64,000 nt of DNA from Streptomyces ortus. Lineage in GTDB: Bacteria; Actinomycetota; Actinomycetes; Streptomycetales; Streptomycetaceae. The stretch spans positions 4,432,118-4,496,117 of the forward strand of contig NZ_JAIFZO010000002.1 in assembly GCF_026341275.1 (NCBI RefSeq), written 5' to 3'. Shown piece by piece: positions 8,557 to 16,308 of this stretch (within the stretch, counting starts at the first letter, position 1; every line of letters begins with the position of its first letter). The position numbers and the translations under genes are program-made. The notes under the pieces are model-generated. The model saw only the letters and a program-made list of their open reading frames with translations, did no database searches and was not told where the DNA came from.

Positions 8557-9366
8557 GTGCGCGCCTCTCTCCTCCAGATCGACGTGGACGAGGCCGAATC
8601 GGTCGACGCCCGCAGACAGCGCGTGGCCTCGCTCGTACGGCGGCAGACCGGGTCCGACCTGGTCATCCTGCCCGAACTGTGGACGACCGGCGCCTTCGCC
8701 TACGAGTCGTTCGACACCGAGGCCGAGCCGCTCGAAGGGCCCACGTACGAAGTGATGGCCAAGGCGGCGAGCGACGCGGGCGTGTGGCTGCACGCGGGGT
8801 CGATTCCCGAACGGGTGACGGGGGCTGATGGGGCGCCCGGGGGGCTGTACAACACCTCCCTCGTCTTCTCCCCCTCCGGGGACCTCGTCGCCACGTATCG
8901 CAAGATCCACCGCTTCGGCTTCGACAAGGGCGAGGCCGTGCTGATGGGCGCCGGCTCGGAGCTGGTCACCGTGCGGCTGCCCGAGACCACGGTCGGGCTG
9001 GCCACCTGTTACGACCTCCGCTTCCCCGAGCTCTTCCGCGGGCTCGTGGACGCCGGGGCCGAGACGCTCGTCGTCTCCGCTGGATGGCCCGAGCGGCGGC
9101 GCTCGCACTGGACACTGCTCGCGCGGGCGCGGGCCGTCGAGGACCAGGCGTATGTGCTCGCCTGCGGGACGGCGGGGGCGCACGCGGGCGTGCCGCAGGC
9201 GGGGTACTCGATCGTGGTCGATCCCTGGGGGGAGGTTCTCGCCGAGGCGGGGGCCGGGGAGGAGGTTCTGGTGGTGGAGTTCGATCCTGGGCGCGTGGGG
9301 GTGACGCGGGAGCAGTTCCCCGCGCTGAAGGACCGGCTGCTGGGGGTCGCGGCACCGCGGCGGTAA
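8557..9366 (+). CDS. Carbon-nitrogen hydrolase (nitrilase superfamily amidase)
   Basis: Cytoplasmic amidase-type enzyme, 269 residues. The Glu-Lys-Cys triad is E40 (VILPELWTTGAF), K116 (TYRKIHRFGF) and C151 (LATCYDLRFPELFR). It begins at GTG 8557 because the conserved strand ASLLQIDVD begins immediately after and GGACGGTGG lies upstream; the frame is open further upstream without homology. The closest general resemblance is to omega-amidase/YafV- and Nit-type enzymes, which hydrolyse omega-amides of 2-oxoacids or deaminated glutathione. Substrate unproven. It stands alone, divergent from the MDMPI gene. Confidence 0.88.
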   Translation: MRASLLQIDVDEAESVDARRQRVASLVRRQTGSDLVILPELWTTGAFAYESFDTEAEPLEGPTYEVMAKAASDAGVWLHAGSIPERVTGADGAPGGLYNTSLVFSPSGDLVATYRKIHRFGFDKGEAVLMGAGSELVTVRLPETTVGLATCYDLRFPELFRGLVDAGAETLVVSAGWPERRRSHWTLLARARAVEDQAYVLACGTAGAHAGVPQAGYSIVVDPWGEVLAEAGAGEEVLVVEFDPGRVGVTREQFPALKDRLLGVAAPRR

Positions 9367-9407
9367 CGTGGGCGACGGGGGACGGTGCGAGGGCGGGGAC
9401 AGCGACC

Positions 9408-9902
9408 TCAGTCGCCGTCCCTCTCTCCCTCCGCCAGGTGGATCACGCACACCGCCACCGCGATCAGCAGCGCCGGATCCGCGTCGTCCCGGACGACCTC
9501 GACGCCGTACGTCTCCCGCACCCGCAGCCAGCGGCGCGAGATGAGGGCGAGCAGTTCGCCGTCGTACTCGACGACGAACTCCCGGTCCAGGATCTTGCCG
9601 CTGACGTCGAGTTCGGTGCCGTCCGCGAGCGTGACGCGGTAGTGGTTGCGCAGCAGGGACAGCCGTTTGCGCCGGATGGTCGCCAGCGGCTCGCCGTCCC
9701 GCTCGACGACCATCGTGTCCCGCAGCGCGAGCATCTTCTTGTGGATGTCGATCAGGACGCGCCCCTGCCGGTCCTTCAGCTCGAAGGTGTCCCGCAGCCG
9801 CATCGCCTTGCCGTCGACGAGGAAGGCCTTGCGGCCCTGCTCGTCCTCGATCCAGTAGTCGTCACCGAAGCCCAGGAGCCGGTCGCGTACGAGGAATCTC
9901 AT
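9408..9902 (-). CDS. LURP-one-related (scramblase-like) family protein
   Basis: A 164-residue protein rich in beta strands with the LURP-one/Tubby-like pattern: MRFLVRDRLLGFGDDYWIED, then KAFLVDGKAMRLRDTFELKD, RVLIDIHKKMLALRDTMVVE. These proteins fold as a 12-strand barrel round a central helix; bacterial members have no firm function. It begins at ATG 9902, overlapping the stop of the GlxA-type regulator by 4 bp. Regulator and LURP protein are therefore co-translated, an unusual pairing that suggests the regulator responds to a signal linked to this protein. Confidence 0.82.
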   Translation of the reverse strand: MRFLVRDRLLGFGDDYWIEDEQGRKAFLVDGKAMRLRDTFELKDRQGRVLIDIHKKMLALRDTMVVERDGEPLATIRRKRLSLLRNHYRVTLADGTELDVSGKILDREFVVEYDGELLALISRRWLRVRETYGVEVVRDDADPALLIAVAVCVIHLAEGERDGD

Positions 9903-10888
9903 GCTTCCAGGGCTTCCCCGGCAGAGGGTCCGAAACGCCGCCGATAGGCCGTCGGGCTGAGTCCCGTCCCGCGCCGCAGCCGGGCCCGCAGGTTGGCGGC
10001 GGTGCCCAGACCGCTGCGCCGGGCCACGACATCGAGCCGTTCCTCGCCGCGTTCGATGAGCCGGCAGGCCAGCGCCACCCGCTCGGCGGTCAGCCACGCC
10101 AGCGGAGTCGTACCGAGCTGGGTCCGGAAACGGCGGTGCAGTGTGGCCGGGCTGACCGCCGCGTGCGCCGCCAGGTCCGTGACCGTCAGGGGTTCACCGA
10201 TCCGTTCGCCGGCCCAGGCCAGCAGCGGCGCCAGCGACTCGTCCGGGACGTCCGGCACCGGGCGTTCGACGAACTGCCGCTGCCCGCCGTCGCGATGGGC
10301 GGCGAAGACGAGCCGCCGGGACACCGCGTTCGCGATCTCGGCGCCGTGGTCGCGCCGGACGAGGTGCAGCCCGAGATCGAGGGCCGCGGCGCTGCCCGCC
10401 GCGGTCAGTACGTCGCCCTCGTCCACGAACAGGACGTCCGGCTCCAGGAGGACCTTCGGGTGCAGCTCCCGGAAGTGGGCAGCCCACTGCCAGTGCGTGG
10501 TGGCCCGGCGCCCGTCCAGGATCCCGGCCTCGGCGAGCGCGAAACTCCCGGTGCACAGGCTCACGACGCGGGAGCCCCGCGCGTGGGCGCGCCGGACGGC
10601 GTCCAGGACGGCCTCCACGCGGGGTACGACGTTGTCGGGGCGGCCCGGGACGACCACGGTGTCCGCGCCGTCCACCGCTTCCAGCCCGGGTACTCCGCTC
10701 AGCGTGAAGAAGCCGTGGTTCATGCGGATGCCGGGGGTGGGGGTGCACAGCGTCAGCTCGTACAGGGGGGTCGGGAGGCCGAGTTCGGGGCGGGGCAGCC
10801 CGAACAGCTCGGTCGCGACCCCGACCTCGAAGGGGTTGGTGCCCTCGTCGACGATCACGGCCACGCGGTGCGAGGATCCATGCGGCAT
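9899..10888 (-). CDS. GlxA-type AraC-family transcriptional regulator (DJ-1/PfpI domain plus HTH)
   Basis: A 329-residue regulator. The N-terminal class I glutamine-amidotransferase-like (DJ-1/PfpI) domain covers about 1-190, with the nucleophile-elbow Cys112 in VVSLCTGSFALAEAG. The C-terminal double-HTH AraC domain covers about 225-320 (LAAHAAVSPATLHRRFRTQ; LDVVARRSGLGTAANLRARL). Such proteins often control osmolyte or amino-acid catabolism and sense small ligands in the PfpI fold. It is divergent from the cupin gene (51-bp gap) and coupled to the LURP-one gene downstream. A shared, autoregulated divergent promoter is likely. Confidence 0.88.
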   Translation of the reverse strand: MPHGSSHRVAVIVDEGTNPFEVGVATELFGLPRPELGLPTPLYELTLCTPTPGIRMNHGFFTLSGVPGLEAVDGADTVVVPGRPDNVVPRVEAVLDAVRRAHARGSRVVSLCTGSFALAEAGILDGRRATTHWQWAAHFRELHPKVLLEPDVLFVDEGDVLTAAGSAAALDLGLHLVRRDHGAEIANAVSRRLVFAAHRDGGQRQFVERPVPDVPDESLAPLLAWAGERIGEPLTVTDLAAHAAVSPATLHRRFRTQLGTTPLAWLTAERVALACRLIERGEERLDVVARRSGLGTAANLRARLRRGTGLSPTAYRRRFGPSAGEALEA

Positions 10889-10939
10889 GTGCGATTTCTA
10901 GCACTCGTACGCGGCGGCCGTCACGTCCACGATGAGTCC

Positions 10940-11470
10940 ATGGCCAATCAACCCACCGCGACGCCGACCACCGCGACCTCGTCCACCGCGACCCCGTCCA
11001 CCGAGACCGGGGCCACCGCGACTCCGACCGTCGGGAACGCCGTCGGGAACGCCGTCGGGAACGCCGTCGGGAACGCCGCCGTGAGCGAGCCCGTCGCGAT
11101 CTCCGATGTCCTCGACACCTTCACCGACCTGTGGAGTCCTCGTATCGCCGGGTCGGTCAACGACTACGACGTACGCCTCGCCAAGGTCCGGGGCGAGCAC
11201 ATCTGGCACACCCACGACCACACCGACGAGTTCTTCCTCGTCGTGGAGGGCGAACTGCGCATCGGACTGCGTGAGCCCGCCGGTGAGCGCACGGTCACGC
11301 TGTCGAAGGGCTCGCTCTTCACGGTGCCGCGCGGTGTCGAACACAAGCCGTCCGCCCCGTCGGGTGCCGTGATCATGCTCATCGAACCCACCGGCACCCT
11401 GACGGTCGGTGACCGCCACGAGGAGGTTCCGGCCCACGTGGACGTCACCACGGGCCACCCGCTCGCCTAG
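10940..11470 (+). CDS. Cupin-domain protein with a low-complexity N-terminus
   Basis: A single-domain cupin. The metal-binding motif is HxHxxxxE (WHTHDHTDEFFLVVEGEL), followed by the second cupin motif (GSLFTVPRGVEHKPSAP). From ATG 10940 it has 176 residues, but the first 47 are Thr/Ala-rich and end in four VGNA units from a 12-bp tandem repeat (GTCGGGAACGCC, about 11030-11080). The conserved region begins exactly at an in-frame GTG (11081), which may be the true start and would give 129 residues. It is divergent from the GlxA-type regulator. No specific substrate can be inferred. Confidence 0.8.
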   Translation: MANQPTATPTTATSSTATPSTETGATATPTVGNAVGNAVGNAVGNAAVSEPVAISDVLDTFTDLWSPRIAGSVNDYDVRLAKVRGEHIWHTHDHTDEFFLVVEGELRIGLREPAGERTVTLSKGSLFTVPRGVEHKPSAPSGAVIMLIEPTGTLTVGDRHEEVPAHVDVTTGHPLA

Positions 11471-11478
11471 GGTCTGGG

Positions 11479-11730
11479 TCAGCCGCCGTAACCGTCGCTG
11501 TAGCCGGTGTGGTTGTGGTGTCGCTGGTCGTCGATCACCGTGGTGGTCGGCGGTGCCACGACCGCCCGCCGACGCCTCGCGATGCTGCTGAAGGTCGCCA
11601 CGCCGATCAGGCCGACGATCATGAAGATGACGCCGACCAGGTCGAGGTTGACCCCCTGCATGTCCCAGTCGGTCGCGAACGTGAGGATCGCTCCTGCGGC
11701 GATCAGAATGATGCATCCGCCCAGGCCCAT
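11479..11730 (-). CDS. Small two-helix membrane protein (DUF6458-like)
   Basis: An 83-residue protein with two hydrophobic helices (about 4-20 and 29-47) separated by DWDMQGVNLD, then a basic stop-transfer segment ARRRR and a polar tail ending HHNHTGYSDGYGG. A glycine-led start MGLGGCIILIAAGAIL and the WDMQGV loop are typical of this actinobacterial family. Function unknown. ATG 11730 is preceded by AGGAGG. It is convergent with the cupin gene, 8 bp between stops. Confidence 0.8.
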   Translation of the reverse strand: MGLGGCIILIAAGAILTFATDWDMQGVNLDLVGVIFMIVGLIGVATFSSIARRRRAVVAPPTTTVIDDQRHHNHTGYSDGYGG

Positions 11731-11897
11731 TGGATGTCGCCTCCTGTTGCGCACGGTCTCGTGCCGGGCCCGGAGACCGTACGCCCCGGGCCCAGTGCGG
11801 GTACCCGGACGCGGGCCCTCCATGCGGCCGGGGGCGACTCGCCCGGCAGCGGGACGCGGACCGACTCGCGGTACGGCGGCGCCAGTTGGGGAGACTC

Positions 11898-13196
11898 CTA
11901 GCCCTCCAGGAACGCCACCAGCGCGTTCGCCAGCAGGAACGGGTCGTCCGCGCCGCACAGTTCGCGGGCGCTGTGCATCGACAGGATGGCCACGCCGATG
12001 TCGACCGTCTTGATGCCGTGGCGGGCCGCGGTGATGGGCCCGATGGTCGTGCCGCAGGGCATGGAGTTGTTGGAGACGAAGGTCTGGAAGGGCACACCGG
12101 CCTTGTCGCAGGCCGTGGCGAAGACGGCGCGGCCCGAACCGTCCGTGGCGTAGCGGTTGTTGACGTTCACCTTGAGGATCGGGCCCTGGCCGGCGCGCGG
12201 GTGGTGCGTCGGGTCGTGCCGCTCCGCGTAGTTCGGGTGCACGGCGTGGCCCGTGTCGGAGGAGAGACAGACGGTGCCCGCGAAGGCCCGCGCCTTGTCC
12301 TCGTACGATCCTCCGCGCGCGAAGACCGAACGGTCCAGGACACTGCCGAGCAGCGGCCCGTCCGCTCCGGTGTCGGACTGGGAGCCGTTCTCCTCGTGGT
12401 CGAACGCCGCGAGGACCGGGATGTACGGCAGGGTCTCCTCGGCGGTGGCCACGGCCGCCAGCGCCGCCGTACCGGCGTGCACGGACAGCAGGTTGTCCAT
12501 GCGCGGGCCCGCCACGAGGTCCCTGTCGCGGCCCAGGTAGGCGGGCGGTTCGATCGAGTGGACCATCAGGTCCCAGCCGATGGTCTCGCCCTCGGGGATG
12601 CCGGCCTCCTGCTCCAGGAAGCGGATCAGATCGCCGTCGCGCACGTCGTCGCCGAGGCCCCAGACGGGCTGGAGATGCCGCTGCTTGTCGAGCTTGAGGC
12701 CCTCGGCGGTGACGGAACGGTCCAGGTGGACGGCGAGCTGCGGCACCCGCAGCAGCGCGCGGTCGACGTTCACGAGGCGGGTCGAACCGTCCCGCAGCGA
12801 CAGCCGTCCGGCCAGTCCGAGGTCGCGGTCGAGCCAGGAGTTGAGCAGCGGGCCGCCGTAGACCTCGACCGCCACCTGTCTCCAGCCGTGCCCGCCGCTG
12901 TCGGGGCGCGGCTTCACCCGCAGGTTGGGGGAGTCGGTGTGCGCCCCGACGATGCGGAAGGGGGTGTGCGGCTCGGCGTCCTCCGGCACGTACCAGGCCA
13001 CGATCGCGCCACCGCGCAGCACGTACTTGCCGCCCGTGGTCCCGTCCCACGCGTCGGTCTCCGCGACCTGGCGGAAGCCGGCCTTCTCCAGCCGCTCGGC
13101 GGCGTTCGCCACCGCGTGGTACGGGGACGGGCTCGCCGCCAGGAAGGACATCAGGTCGTCGGTGTGTCCGCGGTCGAAGCGGGGGGGTGTGCGCAT
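11898..13196 (-). CDS. apeB: M18-family aminopeptidase
   Basis: Cytoplasmic dinuclear-zinc aminopeptidase with preference for acidic N-terminal residues in the aspartyl-aminopeptidase family; 432 residues, full length. Metal ligands are recognisable: His86 and Asp88 in GAHTDSPNLRVKP, the bridging Asp in GPRMDNLLSVHAG, the Glu pair in AAFDHEENGSQSDTGA, and the C-terminal His in ILSMHSARELCG. The gene stands alone. Its upstream 325 bp are filled with intergenic repeats rather than an obvious operator. Confidence 0.93.
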   Translation of the reverse strand: MRTPPRFDRGHTDDLMSFLAASPSPYHAVANAAERLEKAGFRQVAETDAWDGTTGGKYVLRGGAIVAWYVPEDAEPHTPFRIVGAHTDSPNLRVKPRPDSGGHGWRQVAVEVYGGPLLNSWLDRDLGLAGRLSLRDGSTRLVNVDRALLRVPQLAVHLDRSVTAEGLKLDKQRHLQPVWGLGDDVRDGDLIRFLEQEAGIPEGETIGWDLMVHSIEPPAYLGRDRDLVAGPRMDNLLSVHAGTAALAAVATAEETLPYIPVLAAFDHEENGSQSDTGADGPLLGSVLDRSVFARGGSYEDKARAFAGTVCLSSDTGHAVHPNYAERHDPTHHPRAGQGPILKVNVNNRYATDGSGRAVFATACDKAGVPFQTFVSNNSMPCGTTIGPITAARHGIKTVDIGVAILSMHSARELCGADDPFLLANALVAFLEG

Positions 13197-13521
13197 GGGT
13201 TCACCTTAACGACGGACGAGGGCCCGCTCCCGGGGACGGGAACGGGCCCTCCGCCCGGGAGGGGCCGTGTTGTCGGGTGCGGGCCGGTGGGGGCCGGCCG
13301 CGCGGTTCCCCGCCCCGGAAGGGTGGGGCTGCGCCCCTGCCCCGCGTGGGCTGTGTTCTCGGGTGCGGGGCGCGTGTGGCCGGTCGCGCAGTTCCCCGCG
13401 CCCCCGGGAGGGCGGGGCTGCGCCCCGGTCTTTCAGCCCGTCCGGCGTTTGAGGACGAGGCCGTTCAGGCCGATGCGGGGCCCCGGGGGGCGGCAGCCCC
13501 CGAGGTGGGCCCCACTCGGGA
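13197..13521. repeat. Repeat-filled intergenic region between apeB and the acyl-CoA dehydrogenase gene
   Basis: No gene is present. An imperfect direct duplication with a period near 86 bp starts at CGGGTGCGGG (13274 and 13360). Each copy contains a GTTCCCCGC-type element (near 13308 and 13391) followed by GTGGGGCTGCGCCCC-like or GCGGGGCTGCGCCCC hairpins. At 13434-13455 is CAGCCCGTCCGGCGTTTGAGGA, the same element as at 7546-7567 in the opposite orientation. The strip at 13210-13250 holds a CGGGCCCTCCG/GGGCCCGCTCCCGG type hairpin near apeB. Confidence 0.65.
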
Positions 13522-15348
13522 TCAGAACGCCGCCTCGTCCAGGGACATCAGGTCCAGCTCGACCCCTTCGGCGAGCTTGCGCGCGCCCGTGACGCCCGGC
13601 AGGACGTTCGCGGCGAAGAACTTCGCCGCCGCGATCTTGCCCGTGTAGAACGCGCGGTCCTTCGCCGAGGCCGTCTCCAGCTTCTCGGCGGCGACGGCCG
13701 CGCCCTTCAGGAGCAGGTAGCCGACGACGACGTCACCGGAGGCCATCAGCAGCCGGGTGGTGTTCAGCCCGACCTTGTAGATGTTCTTGACGTCCTGCTC
13801 GGTCGCCGCGAGGTCCGTGAGCATCAGGCCGACGATGGCCTCCAGCTCGACGGCCGCCTTGGCGAGGTGCTCACGGGCGCCGGACAGCTCCTCGCCGCCC
13901 GTGCCGAGCGCCAGGAACTTCTTGATGTCCTCGGCGAGCGAGTTCAGCGCGGCGCCCTGGTTGCGGACGATCTTCCGGAAGAAGAAGTCCTGGCCCTGGA
14001 TCGCGGTCGTGCCCTCGTACAGGGTGTCGATCTTCGCGTCGCGGATGTACTGCTCGATCGGGTACTCCTGGAGGAACCCGGAGCCGCCGAAGGTCTGCAG
14101 CGACTGCGCGAGCTGCTCGTAGCCCATCTCGGAGCCGTAGCCCTTCACGATCGGCAGGAGCAGGTCGTTCATGGCCTCCAGGGCGGCGGCGTCCGCTCCC
14201 TCGGCCTCCTTGACCTGGATCTCGTCCTGGATCGCGGCGGTGTGCAGCACCAGCGCGCGCATGCCCTCCGCGTACGCCTTCTGCGTCATCAGCGAGCGGC
14301 GCACGTCCGGGTGGTGCGTGATGGTGACCTTGGGCGCGGTCTTGTCCATGAACTGCGCGAGGTCGGGGCCCTGGACGCGCTCCTTGGCGTACTCCAGGGC
14401 GTTCAGGTAGCCGGTGGAGAGCGTGGAGATCGCCTTCGTGCCGACCATCATGCGGGCGAACTCGATGATGCGGAACATCTGGCGGATGCCGTCGTGCTTG
14501 TCGCCGACGAGCCAGCCCTTGGCGGGGTGGCGGTCGCCGAACGTCATCTCGCAGGTGTTGGACGCCTTGATGCCCATCTTGTGCTCGACGTTCGTGGCGT
14601 ACACGCCGTTGCGCTCGCCCAGCTCGCCGGTCTCGAAGTCGAACTCGTACTTCGGTACGAGGAAGAGGGACAGGCCCTTGGTGCCGGGCCCTGCGCCCTC
14701 GGGGCGGGCGAGCACGTAGTGGAGGATGTTCTCCGACATGTCGTGCTCACCGGACGTGATGAAGCGCTTCACGCCCTCGATGTGCCAGGAGCCGTCCTCC
14801 TGCTGGACCGCCTTCGTGCGGCCGGCGCCGACGTCCGAGCCGGCGTCCGGCTCGGTGAGCACCATGGTGGAGCCCCACTGCTTGTCCACGGCGATCTTCG
14901 CGATGTGCTTCTGGACCTCGTTGCCCTCGTCGAAGAGGATGCCCGCGAACGCGGGGCCCGAGGAGTACATCCAGACCGCCGGGTTGGCGCCGAGCACCAG
15001 CTCCGCGTACGCCCAGATCAGGGAGCGGGGCGCGGTGGTGCCGCCGATCTCCTCGGGCAGGCCGAGCCGCCAGTACTCGGAGTCCATGAAGGCCTGGTAG
15101 GACTTCTTGAAGGACGCCGGTACGGGCGCGGTGTTGGTCTCCGGGTCGAAGACCGGCGGGTTGCGGTCGGCGTCCGTGAACGACTCCGCCAGCTCGTTCT
15201 CCGAGAGGCGGGTCAGCTCCGCGAGGACGCTCTTGGCGGTCTCGGTGTCCATCTCCGCGAACGGGCCGGTGCCGTACAGCTTGTCGCGCCCGAGCACCTC
15301 GAAGAGGTTGAACTCGATGTCGCGGAGATTCGACTTGTAGTGCCCCAT
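13522..15348 (-). CDS. Acyl-CoA dehydrogenase (long form, fatty-acid beta-oxidation)
   Basis: FAD enzyme catalysing the first, alpha-beta desaturation step of beta-oxidation; 608 residues, the length of the bacterial long-form family rather than the 380-residue short form. Landmarks: an N-terminal acyl-CoA dehydrogenase extension (MGHYKSNLRDIEFNLFEVLG), the FAD/substrate motif MVLTEPDAGSDVG, and the IDTLYEGTTAIQGQDFFFRK region that carries the catalytic-base neighbourhood, then a C-terminal helical domain. Start ATG 15348; the open frame extends 21 codons further without homology. Possible operators lie just upstream at 15398-15443. Pirin, encoded 1 kb away, has been described as a partner of an acyl-CoA dehydrogenase in a streptomycete; I cannot confirm that this is the same one. 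Confidence 0.92.
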   Translation of the reverse strand: MGHYKSNLRDIEFNLFEVLGRDKLYGTGPFAEMDTETAKSVLAELTRLSENELAESFTDADRNPPVFDPETNTAPVPASFKKSYQAFMDSEYWRLGLPEEIGGTTAPRSLIWAYAELVLGANPAVWMYSSGPAFAGILFDEGNEVQKHIAKIAVDKQWGSTMVLTEPDAGSDVGAGRTKAVQQEDGSWHIEGVKRFITSGEHDMSENILHYVLARPEGAGPGTKGLSLFLVPKYEFDFETGELGERNGVYATNVEHKMGIKASNTCEMTFGDRHPAKGWLVGDKHDGIRQMFRIIEFARMMVGTKAISTLSTGYLNALEYAKERVQGPDLAQFMDKTAPKVTITHHPDVRRSLMTQKAYAEGMRALVLHTAAIQDEIQVKEAEGADAAALEAMNDLLLPIVKGYGSEMGYEQLAQSLQTFGGSGFLQEYPIEQYIRDAKIDTLYEGTTAIQGQDFFFRKIVRNQGAALNSLAEDIKKFLALGTGGEELSGAREHLAKAAVELEAIVGLMLTDLAATEQDVKNIYKVGLNTTRLLMASGDVVVGYLLLKGAAVAAEKLETASAKDRAFYTGKIAAAKFFAANVLPGVTGARKLAEGVELDLMSLDEAAF

Positions 15349-15397
15349 GGCGACGGCTCCGTTAAAGGGATCGGGGAGGTGGTGGTTCCTCGTACCT

Positions 15398-15443
15398 GGT
15401 TCACGTACCAACTAGTAGCTACGATGATGCTACCCGTCGGTAA
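15398..15443. promoter_or_regulatory. Palindromic operator-like boxes upstream of the acyl-CoA dehydrogenase gene
   Basis: Two boxes stand 50-95 bp before the start codon. TACC-CGTC-GGTA (15431-15442) is an inverted repeat with a 4-bp centre. TGGT-TCACG-TACCA lies around 15400-15412. Boxes of this size are typical of TetR-family repressors of fatty-acid degradation genes. The regulator is not in the window. Confidence 0.4.
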
Positions 15444-15576
15444 TAAGACGCAACCCCTGTTTGCCCAAGTGTGAGCAGGGTCTACGTTCGGCTGCGAGTC
15501 GACGGGCCCGCCACCTGTTCGAGGAAATCCGCCAGGGACGACCTTGGGGCCCCGTGCCCTCGGTACTCTTGCCCGC

Positions 15577-16074
15577 ATGTACGGCTACGACCAGAACGTG
15601 GGACCGGGACAGCAGCAGTACGCGCAGTCCCAGCCGCCGCCGCAGCAGCAGATGCCCGGTGGGGTCGGCGGGGTCGGCGGGTACGGCCAGCAGCCGCCGC
15701 TCTACCCGGAGCCGTCGCCGCCGTCGCTCGCGGACGCGGTGCGCGCGTTCACCACGGGGTCGCTGACCCCCGAGGACTTCCAGCAGGTCTTCGCCACGTC
15801 CAAGGTCTACTGCCCGCGCGGCGACAATCCCGGCTTTCTGGCGCTGCACAACACGCAGCAGCCCGTGATCCCGATGTTCACCTCGCTCAAGGAGCTGCGC
15901 CGGTACGCCGGCAAGGAGTCCAAGTACTTCGTGATCACCGGGGCCGAGGTGATCGACCTGCTCCCGACGGGCTACGGCTTCGTCCTGGACATGGAGGGCG
16001 AGCACCGCATCGTCTTCGACGCGAAGGCGGTCGAGCAGATGGTGGACTTCGCGATGCGCCGCATGTACGGCTGA
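15577..16074 (+). CDS. SseB-family protein
   Basis: A 165-residue protein with a Gln/Pro/Gly-rich N-terminal 45 residues (YGYDQNVGPGQQQYAQSQ) and an SseB-like domain over the rest (FATSKVYCPRGDNPGF, IPMFTSLKELRRYAGKESKY, LLPTGYGFVLDMEGEHRIVF). SseB was named from a type III secretion component, but actinobacterial proteins with this domain are unrelated to secretion and have no known role. ATG 15577 is chosen because an upstream in-frame ATG at 15544 has no conservation. It is divergent from the acyl-CoA dehydrogenase gene and ends at a strong hairpin. Confidence 0.72.
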   Translation: MYGYDQNVGPGQQQYAQSQPPPQQQMPGGVGGVGGYGQQPPLYPEPSPPSLADAVRAFTTGSLTPEDFQQVFATSKVYCPRGDNPGFLALHNTQQPVIPMFTSLKELRRYAGKESKYFVITGAEVIDLLPTGYGFVLDMEGEHRIVFDAKAVEQMVDFAMRRMYG

Positions 16075-16086
16075 GCGACCGCCAAG

Positions 16087-16137
16087 GACTGCGCCGTTCC
16101 CCGCGCCCCGTCTGGGGGCGCGGGGAACGGCGCAGTC
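16087..16137 (+). terminator. Terminator hairpin after the SseB-family gene
   Basis: A perfect 23-bp stem (16087-16109 with 16115-16137), 5-base loop, followed by TTT. Both arms are copies of the intergenic repeat. A third copy in the reverse orientation (GGGGCGCGGGGAACTGCGCG) follows at about 16143. Confidence 0.8.
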
Positions 16138-16216
16138 TTTAGGGGCGCGGGGAACTGCGCGATCAGCCACGGACGGCCCGCAGCCGCACGACGACCTCAC
16201 CCCCGCCCCACCCAGG

Positions 16217-16244
16217 ACGCTTGGAGGGAATTCCCTCCAAGCGT
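16217..16244. promoter_or_regulatory. Perfect 28-bp palindrome upstream of the pirin gene
   Basis: ACGCTTGGAGGGAA at 16217-16230 is followed without spacer by its exact reverse complement to 16244. It lies 64 bp before the pirin start codon. A loopless palindrome is a poor terminator, so a dimeric repressor or activator site is more likely. GTTCAACTAAAC follows at about 16274-16285, close to where a -10/-35 region should be. Confidence 0.6.
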
Positions 16245-16308
16245 TCCGTGTTGCGGGTGGCAAGAAGTTCTACGTTCAACTAAACTCCGAGCACAAGGAG
16301 GTACCGAC

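Noticed and set aside
9084..9947. 287-codon plus-strand frame spanning the nitrilase end and the LURP-one gene
   Set aside because: It overlaps two supported genes in other frames and has mixed unrelated composition.
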